The notes beneath the pieces were generated by a model, which saw only the letters and a list, made by a program, of their open reading frames with translations, ran no database searches and was not told where the DNA came from. Shown here one piece after another: positions 17,984-24,898 of a stretch of 33,143 nucleotides of DNA (positions are counted from its first letter, which is position 1; the number at the start of each line of letters is the position of its first letter). Origin of the DNA: Acidobacteriota bacterium (GTDB taxonomy: Bacteria; Actinomycetota; Thermoleophilia; Miltoncostaeales; Miltoncostaeaceae); contig JAGWYY010000004.1 of assembly GCA_018969105.1 (NCBI GenBank), forward strand, positions 1 through 33,143, read 5' to 3'. The translations under genes and the position numbers were made by a program.

Positions 17984-18694
17984 GGTGGTCCCGGGACGCG
18001 CGGCCTCGAGCACCTTCCGGTTGGAAAGCAGCAGGAAGCCGAACCCGACCTTGGCGATCAGGTCGATGATGGCGAACGTCGCCACCTCGCCGGTGATGCC
18101 GATGACGTTGAAGCCCTCGGTACCGAGCAGCCAGAGGATCGGATAGATGGTCCAGAGGATCGCCAGCAATATCGCCAGCTGGTTGAACTTCGATCTGACC
18201 TCTGGAGGTCGCTGCTTCGCGGCCTTGAGGATCTCGGCCAGCAGCACCCACAGCAGCCAGATGAAGACGAGGCTGCTCACGATGAACCACACGTAGCGGA
18301 GGTTCGTCGAGGTGACGCCGGCGAAGAAGCCGGTCGCGATCATCAGCACGTCCAGGCCCAGCAGCCAGACGATGGCCTCCATGGTGGCCCCGGCGAGAAG
18401 CGCGAGGTCGAGCAGGAGGAGCGGGGTCGTGAAGAACCAGTCGACATACCGCGCCCAGTAGAAGGGCTCGGCCAACTCCTGGCCCTCGCGGAGGATCGGG
18501 AACCAGCCCTGCTTGAGGGCCATCGCCAGATAGGCGATTGCGGCGATCCCCGCCACGAAGAAGGTGATGGTGTGGAACCAGCGGTTGCCGGGCTTCTCCC
18601 GGGCCGCCATGTACAGGAAGACAAGTGCACCGAGCGCCATGCCGATCGTGCCAATCCAGAGCCAGATCTGCACCGCGTCTGAGGGCTCAACCAT
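17981..18694 (-). CDS. Type-1 (microbial) rhodopsin, bacteriorhodopsin-like outward proton pump
   Basis: Helix C YWARYVDWFFTTPLLLLDLALL (BR R82, D85, T89, D96); helix F ILWTIYPILWLLGTEG; helix G FAIIDLIAKVGFGFLLL (D212, Schiff-base K216); E194 and E204 equivalents also present. Confidence 0.95.
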   Translation of the reverse strand: MVEPSDAVQIWLWIGTIGMALGALVFLYMAAREKPGNRWFHTITFFVAGIAAIAYLAMALKQGWFPILREGQELAEPFYWARYVDWFFTTPLLLLDLALLAGATMEAIVWLLGLDVLMIATGFFAGVTSTNLRYVWFIVSSLVFIWLLWVLLAEILKAAKQRPPEVRSKFNQLAILLAILWTIYPILWLLGTEGFNVIGITGEVATFAIIDLIAKVGFGFLLLSNRKVLEAARPGTT

Positions 18695-18734
18695 GAGGAA
18701 CCTCGAATGAAGTAAGGACAGAGGGAACGGACTA

Positions 18735-18764
18735 CCTGAACAACATGTCCACAGTTTGTACAGG
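18735..18764 (-). promoter_or_regulatory. Imperfect 30-bp dyad upstream of the rhodopsin gene (candidate operator)
   Basis: CCTGAACAACATGTCCACAGTTTGTACAGG: 22 of 30 positions match the reverse complement; consensus CCTGwACAAnnTGTnnACAnnTTGTwCAGG. Confidence 0.5.
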
Positions 18765-18864
18765 GTTCCTCCACACCTTCGCCGGACAACCGTCGTTCAC
18801 AAGCCGATCGCGCACGATCCGTTACCTGTGGATAACCCGGGAGCACCTGCTCTCGGACCTGCTT

Positions 18865-19845
18865 TCAGGCCAGGTTCGCCAGCCAGGCGGAGGCCAGGTC
18901 GGACACCACGTCCACGCACCCCGTGAACACGTGATCGGCCTGCGTCACCACGTCGAGCAGCACGTCGTCGTTGCCCGCCGCCGCGGCCACGCTCAGCAGG
19001 TCGTAGCCCTCCCCCGGCTGGATCAGGTGGTCGTTCCCCGCCTGCAGGATCGCGATGGGCACCCTCACCTTGCCGATCTGGTCGCGGCTCACCGCGTGCG
19101 GCGACTCCGGCCCGCGCGACGACCACCACGTGGCGTACGTCCAGATCTCGCCGTTCTCGGGAGTGGGCCGCGGCCCGTTCGCGCGCATCACCGTGAAGAT
19201 GCGGTCGCCCGGCGGGTCGTCGGGATCCTCCGCCACGACCTCCCGCGCGTAGTCGGCCACCACCTCGTACGACGGCGTGGCCCCGTAGCGCTGCCACCGC
19301 AGGCGCAGGGCCTCGGGCAGCGACGCCGGGTGCGCGATGGTGAGCAGCCCCACCACCTCGGGCGCGTCGGTGTTGGCGATGAAGTTGGTGCACACCGTGC
19401 TGCCCATGCTGTAGCCCAGCAGCACCACGCGATCGAACCCGTTGGCCCGGGCCACCTCGAGGGCCGCCTCGAGGTCGAGAGGCGTCTTGTGGAACAGCCC
19501 GCCGCCGAAGAACGGGCCGTAGTTGGCCAGCCGCGTGTTGATGGTCATCACCGGGAAGCCGTCCTCGGCCAGCTCGAACGCCACGCGCCGGGGCACGCCC
19601 GTGAGGTAGTTGCCCACCGATCCGTGCACCACGATCACCAGCAGGCGCCGGAACGCCGGATCGCCGAAGCGCGGGCGCAGCAGCAGGCCGTCCCACTCGT
19701 GCCCGTCGGCGGGCTTCAGCGTGACCAGCCGGGTGGAGATCTCGCGGTCGTCGCGCCCGAAGGCGGGGCGCCGCCGGATGCGATGCGCCTGGCCCGCACG
19801 CGGCGCCCCCTCGCGCGGCCCCCCGCCGCCGCGGCGCGTGCTCAC
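18865..19845 (-). CDS. Alpha/beta hydrolase (paralog 1)
   Basis: VVHGSVGNYLTGVPRRVAFELAEDGFPVMTINTRLANYG; nucleophile elbow GYSMGS; TWWSSRGPE; AGNDHLIQPG; QADHVFTG. Start GTG 19845 overlapping the paralog 2 stop; exact start uncertain. Confidence 0.8.
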   Translation of the reverse strand: MSTRRGGGGPREGAPRAGQAHRIRRRPAFGRDDREISTRLVTLKPADGHEWDGLLLRPRFGDPAFRRLLVIVVHGSVGNYLTGVPRRVAFELAEDGFPVMTINTRLANYGPFFGGGLFHKTPLDLEAALEVARANGFDRVVLLGYSMGSTVCTNFIANTDAPEVVGLLTIAHPASLPEALRLRWQRYGATPSYEVVADYAREVVAEDPDDPPGDRIFTVMRANGPRPTPENGEIWTYATWWSSRGPESPHAVSRDQIGKVRVPIAILQAGNDHLIQPGEGYDLLSVAAAAGNDDVLLDVVTQADHVFTGCVDVVSDLASAWLANLA

Positions 19846-20741
19846 GCGATCTCCCTCAGGAAGGCGGCGATGGCATCCACGAGCAGGATCTCCTGCCCCT
19901 TGTAGAAGTGCGTGGCGCCCGGCACCCATGCCACGTGCACGCGATCGTTGCCCGACGCGCGCAGCAGGTCGGCCTGTCGCTGGGCCTCCTCGGGCGCCAC
20001 CACGTCGTCGGCATCGCCCTGGGTGAAGAGCGTGGGCACCGTCACGTGCGGCAGCTGCCGGTATGCCTGGGCGGCGTGCGCCTCGGGCCCGCGCGAGTGC
20101 CACCACGTGCGGTAGGTGTACACCTCGCTGTCCCTCGGGCGGCGCGTGGGGCCACGGCTCTGCTCGATGACGAACAGCCGGTCGTCGGCCGGGCTGTCGG
20201 GCGTGCCCTCCCCCACCACCTCGCCCAGCCGGGTCACGATCTCCTCGTAGGTGGGGTCGGCGCCCCACTCGCGGCTGCGGGCCTCGAGCGACTCCGGCAG
20301 GCCCCAGGGCCCCGAGATCGAGATGAGCCCGCGCACGGCATGGAACGGATGCGTGGCCACGTACCGCGCCGCCAGCGTGGCCCCGCTCGAGTAGCCGCAC
20401 ACCACCACGTGGTCGTAGCCCTGCACCTGCAGCCAGCTCCAGGCCGCGGCGATGTCGCGCACGGCATCGTCGAAGATCGCCTTGCCGAACAGCTGCCCCA
20501 CGTTGCCCATGCGGGTCTCCACCACCAGCGTGGGGAACCCCAGCCGCGCGATGCGCCCGGGCAGGAACCTCAGGGTGCCCACCAGGAAGTTGCCCATGAT
20601 GCCGTGCACGTGGATCACCGCGGTGCGCCGCCCGGTGGCGCGCTCGCGCACGCGGGTGGGGCGGTCGTCGATGTGCAGCAGGGCGTCGTGCACCTCGCCA
20701 TCCTCGGCGGTGATGGTGGCGAGGATGCGCTCGACCGCCAC
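19842..20741 (-). CDS. Alpha/beta hydrolase (paralog 2)
   Basis: HVHGIMGNFLVGTLRFLPGRIARLGFPTLVVETRMGNVG; GYSSGAT; TWWHSRGPEA; GDADDVV; GATHFYKG. GTG start 3 bp after the murI stop. Confidence 0.85.
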   Translation of the reverse strand: MAVERILATITAEDGEVHDALLHIDDRPTRVRERATGRRTAVIHVHGIMGNFLVGTLRFLPGRIARLGFPTLVVETRMGNVGQLFGKAIFDDAVRDIAAAWSWLQVQGYDHVVVCGYSSGATLAARYVATHPFHAVRGLISISGPWGLPESLEARSREWGADPTYEEIVTRLGEVVGEGTPDSPADDRLFVIEQSRGPTRRPRDSEVYTYRTWWHSRGPEAHAAQAYRQLPHVTVPTLFTQGDADDVVAPEEAQRQADLLRASGNDRVHVAWVPGATHFYKGQEILLVDAIAAFLREIA

Positions 20742-20744
20742 GGG

Positions 20745-21566
20745 CTACGCCCCGTCGATGAAGCCCGGGTCCACCTGCTCCACGTCGCCGAAGGGCATCT
20801 GCAGGAACCTCGACCCGATGCTGCGGAACTCGCCGGGGTCGCCCGAGCACGCGAAGCGGTAGTCGCCCTCCCCGCCCGGCCTCAGCACCCCCTGCCGCTC
20901 GAGCGTGACGGCGATCTCGCGGGCGATCTCCTCGCCCGACGAGATGAGCACGGCGTCGGCCGGCACGTGGCGACGGATGAGCTTCTCCACCATCGGGTAG
21001 TGCGTGCAGCCGAGGATCACCGTGTCCACGCGGGCGGTGCGAAGCGGCGCGGTGTAGTCGCGCACCATCTCCACGATCTCCTCGTCGTACGGGGCGTCCC
21101 GCTGGATCGCCGGCGCCAGCCCCGGGCACGCCACGGCCGTCACCTCGGCCCCGGCATCGTGCGCGAGGATCATCCGCTGGTACGACCCCGACGCCACCGT
21201 GGCCTCGGTGGCCAGCAGGCCAATGCGCCGCGACCGGCTCGACTGCACGGCGGCGTGGCTCTCGGCGGTCATCACGCCGATCACCGGAACCTCCACGTGC
21301 GTCTGCAGGTGGGCCAGCGCCGCCGCCGTGGCCGTGTTGCACGCCACCACGATGAGCTTGGCGCCCTGCCCCACCAGCCAGCGGGCAATCGCCTCGGATC
21401 GCCCCCTCAGCTGCTCGGGAGTCTTGTCGCCGTACGGGAACCACGCGGTGTCGCCGAAGTACACGAAGTGCTCCGCGGGCAGCCGGGCCAGGCACTCGTC
21501 GAGCACCGTGAGCCCGCCCACGCCGGAGTCGAACACCCCGATCGGGCTGTCTGGCGATGCGTCCAT
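20745..21566 (-). CDS. murI: Glutamate racemase
   Basis: PIGVFDSGVGGLTVLDECLARLPAEHFVYFGDTAWFPYGDKT; VACNTATAAAL; VILGCTHYPMVEKLI. Confidence 0.95.
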   Translation of the reverse strand: MDASPDSPIGVFDSGVGGLTVLDECLARLPAEHFVYFGDTAWFPYGDKTPEQLRGRSEAIARWLVGQGAKLIVVACNTATAAALAHLQTHVEVPVIGVMTAESHAAVQSSRSRRIGLLATEATVASGSYQRMILAHDAGAEVTAVACPGLAPAIQRDAPYDEEIVEMVRDYTAPLRTARVDTVILGCTHYPMVEKLIRRHVPADAVLISSGEEIAREIAVTLERQGVLRPGGEGDYRFACSGDPGEFRSIGSRFLQMPFGDVEQVDPGFIDGA

Positions 21567-21651
21567 CACGCGTAACCCTACGGGGCGTCCCGGCACGAGG
21601 GTGCCCGGCGGGGGGATGGTGCCGGGCAGCACCGGGGTTACGATGGCCAGC

Positions 21652-22194
21652 ATGAGCCCGCACCCCGCGCTCGCCATCGGCGACACCGCCCCCGCATTCA
21701 CCCTGCCCCTCACCGATGGGCGCACGGTCGACCTGGCCCACCTGCCCGGCGCGCAGGCCATCGCCGTGGTGTTCTGGTGCAACCACTGCCCCTACGTGAA
21801 CGCCTGGCTCGGGCGCCTCAACGACCTGGCCGAGGAACTCGCCGATCGCGGGCTCGTGGTCATCTGCATCAACAGCAACGACGCCGTCACCTACCCGGCG
21901 GACTCCTTCGACGCCATGGTGGAGAAGGTGCGCCAGACCGGCACCGTGTTCCGCTATGCGCACGACGAGACGCAGGAGGTGGCCCACGCCTACGGCGCCG
22001 AGCGCACTCCCGAGGTGTTCCTGCTCGACGGCGAGAGGCGCCTGCGCTACCGCGGCGCCATCGACGACTCCACGCAGCCCGACAGCGTGACCCAGCGCTG
22101 GCTGCGCGACGCCGCTCTCGCCGTGATGCGCGGGCAGGACGTCGCCACTGCCGAGACGCCCGCGGTGGGCTGCTCGGTGAAGTGGCGCCACTGA
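21652..22194 (+). CDS. Thioredoxin-fold (AhpC/TSA-ResA-like) protein
   Basis: GDTAPAFTLPLTDGRTVDLAHL...VVFWCNHCPYVNAWLGRLNDLAEEL (CxxC in CNHCPYV)...YGAERTPEVFLLDGERRLRYRGAIDD. Alternative start 21643. Confidence 0.85.
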   Translation: MSPHPALAIGDTAPAFTLPLTDGRTVDLAHLPGAQAIAVVFWCNHCPYVNAWLGRLNDLAEELADRGLVVICINSNDAVTYPADSFDAMVEKVRQTGTVFRYAHDETQEVAHAYGAERTPEVFLLDGERRLRYRGAIDDSTQPDSVTQRWLRDAALAVMRGQDVATAETPAVGCSVKWRH

Positions 22195-22205
22195 GACCCG
22201 CCGCC

Positions 22206-23633
22206 GTGCCCGACCGCAAGCGCCTTATCCTGCTTCTCGCCTGCCTGGGCAACTTCATGGTGGTGCTCGACGTCGCGGTGGTCAACGTGGCCCTGCCGGC
22301 CATGCGCATCGACCTCGGCTTCAGCGCCACGGGGCTGCAGTGGGTGGTGAACGCCTACACGCTCACCTACGCGGGATTCCTGCTGCTGGGCGGGCGCACC
22401 GCCGATCTCTTCGGGCGCCGGCGGATGTTCCTGGTGGCGCTGCTGGTGTTCACGCTGGCGTCGCTGGTGTGCGGCCTCGCCCCCACCTCGGGCACGCTCA
22501 TCGCGGCCCGGGCCATCCAGGGCCTGGGCGCGGCGATCCTCGCACCCGTCACCCTCACGATCATCACCACCACGTTCACGCAGCCCCGCGAGCGCGCCTA
22601 CGCGCTGGGCTGGTGGGGCGCATCGCTGGCCAGCGGTGGCGCCGTGGGCGTGCTCATCGGGGGCATCCTCACCGACCTCCTCTCGTGGCGCTGGATCTTC
22701 CTCATCAACCTGCCGGTGGGCGTGCTGGGCGTCATCGCCGCCCGCGCGCTGCTGGTGGAGAGCCGCGCCGACACCGGCGACCGTAGCCTCGACATCGGCG
22801 GAGCGGTGACAGTCACCCTCGGGCTCACCGCCTTGGTGTTCGGGGTGGTGCAGAGCGAGACCCACGGCTGGGCGTCGCCCTGGACGGTGGTGCCGCTCGC
22901 GGCCTCGGTGGTGCTCATCGCGCTCTTCGCGATCATCGAGCTGAAGGTGGCGCGCGCGCCCATCGCGCCGCTGCGCATCTTCAGGTCGCGCGCCCTCACG
23001 GCATCGAACATCGCCATGTTCTGCGTGGGCGCGTCGATGTTCGCAATGTGGTACTTCGTATCGCTCTACCTGCAGCTGGTGCTGGGCCAGAGCCCGCTCA
23101 TCGCCGGGCTGTGCTTCATCCCCGCTGCCCTGGCGATCATCGTGGCGTCGCAGGTTGGCGGGCGACTGGTGCCACGCTTCGGGCCGCGCCCCCTGCTGGT
23201 GGCCGCCGGGCTGATGATCTCCTCGGCGCTGTTCTGGATGTCGGGCCTGAGCGCCGACGGCTCGTACGTGACCGACATCCTCGGCCCCATCATCCTGGTG
23301 TCCATCGGGCTCGGCCTGGCGTTCCCGCCCAGCACGTGGGCGGCCACCGCCGGCGTGGCCCCGCACGAGGCCGGCCTGGCATCGGGGCTCATCAACAGCA
23401 ACCGGCAGATCGGCGGCGCCGTGGGCCTCGGGGTGCTGGCCACCATCGCGGCCGCGCACAGCGCCACCCTGGCCACCGATGAGCCACAGCTCTCGGCACT
23501 GGCCGGGGGCTACTCGCTGGCGCTCGTGGTGGCGGGCTTCGTGGCCCTCGGCGCCGTGGCGGCGGCCTTCGCCATCCCCCGCTCCCGGCCGGCGCCCACC
23601 GTGGCCGCCACGGTGGAGCCTGAGGGCGCCTAG
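22206..23633 (+). CDS. DHA2-type MFS drug exporter (EmrB/QacA-like)
   Basis: LILLLACLGNFMVVLDVAVVNVALPAMRIDLGFSATGLQWVVNAYTLTYAGFLLLGGRTADLFGRRRMFL. Confidence 0.9.
   Translation: MPDRKRLILLLACLGNFMVVLDVAVVNVALPAMRIDLGFSATGLQWVVNAYTLTYAGFLLLGGRTADLFGRRRMFLVALLVFTLASLVCGLAPTSGTLIAARAIQGLGAAILAPVTLTIITTTFTQPRERAYALGWWGASLASGGAVGVLIGGILTDLLSWRWIFLINLPVGVLGVIAARALLVESRADTGDRSLDIGGAVTVTLGLTALVFGVVQSETHGWASPWTVVPLAASVVLIALFAIIELKVARAPIAPLRIFRSRALTASNIAMFCVGASMFAMWYFVSLYLQLVLGQSPLIAGLCFIPAALAIIVASQVGGRLVPRFGPRPLLVAAGLMISSALFWMSGLSADGSYVTDILGPIILVSIGLGLAFPPSTWAATAGVAPHEAGLASGLINSNRQIGGAVGLGVLATIAAAHSATLATDEPQLSALAGGYSLALVVAGFVALGAVAAAFAIPRSRPAPTVAATVEPEGA
22805..22817. repeat. 13-bp palindrome GGTGACAGTCACC, copy 5
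   Basis: Exact match, inside the DHA2 MFS CDS. Confidence 0.8.
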
Positions 23634-23636
23634 CCC

Positions 23637-24146
23637 CTAGCCGGCGTCGGCGTCGGCGTCGGCGAGGCGGCGGTAGCCGCCCTGCCACCAGGCGAGCGGC
23701 GTGCCGTCGCTCACCTCGGCCTGCAGCACGCGACCGATGAGGATCGAGTGGTCACCGCCCGCCACCACCTCGTGCCGCTCGCATGCGAGGCGCGCGAGGC
23801 ACCCCGGCAGCAGCGGCGCGCCGAGCGGTCCCTCCTGCACCTCGAGGCCCTCGAAGCGGTCCTCGCGCTTGAAGGCGAAGGTGTTCGACACCTCCTCCTG
23901 GGTGGCGTCGAGGATATGCACGCCGAATCCGTCGGCCTGCACGAGGTGGTCGTGGTGGTACGAGGCCTGCCCGATGCACACCAGCACCAGCGGCGGGTGC
24001 AGTGACAGCGACGAGAACGCCGATGCCGTGAGGCCCACGGGCCCGTCGGGGCCCTGCGCCGTGACCACCGTGATGCCGCTGGCCCAGCGACCCAGGGCCG
24101 CCTTGAAGTCGTCCGGCTCCACGCCGGGAAGGTGCGAATCCGCCAT
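23637..24146 (-). CDS. Flavin reductase-like (FMN-binding) domain protein
   Basis: FKAALGRWASGITVVTAQGPDGPVGLTASAFSSLSLHPPLVLVCIGQ...HSILIGRVLQAEVSDGTPLAWWQGGYRRL. Confidence 0.85.
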   Translation of the reverse strand: MADSHLPGVEPDDFKAALGRWASGITVVTAQGPDGPVGLTASAFSSLSLHPPLVLVCIGQASYHHDHLVQADGFGVHILDATQEEVSNTFAFKREDRFEGLEVQEGPLGAPLLPGCLARLACERHEVVAGGDHSILIGRVLQAEVSDGTPLAWWQGGYRRLADADADAG

Positions 24147-24187
24147 TCCGTGACTGTATCCCGTCGGCGCGCCGCCGGCGCCTCGGG

Positions 24188-24586
24188 TCACGCGGGGCTT
24201 TCGACGGGAAGGCCGAGCGACCGCGCGGCCTCGGCCATGCGGGCGTCGTAGGTGAGCAGCACGCCGAGGTCGTCGCCCAGGCTGAGCGCGGTGGCCAGGT
24301 GTATGGCGTCGAGCGACCTCACGCCGGGATCGGCCACGTGCGCGGCGATGTCGAGCACCTCGTCGTCCACCGGCACCAGCACCACGCGCCGCAGGGCCGC
24401 GCCCACGGCCTCCACCGCAGGCGTCCCCACGCGCGCGGCGGCACGCGTGGCCTCCACCCGCAGGATCGCGCTCGATGCGCGCATGCCCCATTCGTCAGCG
24501 GCCGCCGCCAGGGCCCGCGCGTCGCGCTCGCCGAGCGGCGCCTTCACGAATGCCGAGGTGTCGAGGTATGCCAACCGGCCGTTCAC
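24188..24586 (-). CDS. PIN-domain ribonuclease toxin (VapC family)
   Basis: LAYLDTSAFVKAPLGERDARAL...SAILRVEATRAA...VRSLDAIHLATALSLGDDLGVLLTYDARMAEAARSLG. Start GTG overlaps the antitoxin stop. Confidence 0.85.
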   Translation of the reverse strand: MNGRLAYLDTSAFVKAPLGERDARALAAAADEWGMRASSAILRVEATRAAARVGTPAVEAVGAALRRVVLVPVDDEVLDIAAHVADPGVRSLDAIHLATALSLGDDLGVLLTYDARMAEAARSLGLPVESPA

Positions 24587-24864
24587 AGGCGATCCGCCCT
24601 CAGCCCCTCGAGGATCTCGTCGATCGACATGTCCCCGGGCACCAGCGGCTGGTCGGGCACCACGTCCGCCAGGCCGCCCGGCTGCGGCATCGACGCGCCC
24701 CGGGCCAGCAGGCGATCGAGCGCGGGCGGCAGGGCGCCCGCCGGCACGAGCCGGGCGACCTCGCGCCCATGCTCGGTGACCACCAGCGACTCGCCGGTCT
24801 TCACGCGGTCGAGGTACTTCGAGAGGTTCTGGCGCAGCTCGCGCACGCCGACGGATTCCGACAT
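24583..24864 (-). CDS. Phd/YefM-family antitoxin
   Basis: MSESVGVRELRQNLSKYLDRVKTGESLVVTEHGREVARLVP. Confidence 0.85.
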   Translation of the reverse strand: MSESVGVRELRQNLSKYLDRVKTGESLVVTEHGREVARLVPAGALPPALDRLLARGASMPQPGGLADVVPDQPLVPGDMSIDEILEGLRADRL

Positions 24865-24898
24865 GTGCGTCGTTGTAGCACAAATGTAGGATGCACCC

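Noticed and set aside
19908-21575. 555-aa plus-strand ORF
   Set aside because: Antisense to hydrolase 2 and murI, low-complexity composition; not coding.
18865-22191. 1108-aa minus-strand ORF
   Set aside because: It runs antisense through the thioredoxin-like gene and out of frame across murI and hydrolase 2; only its C-terminal part (from about 19845) is a real hydrolase.
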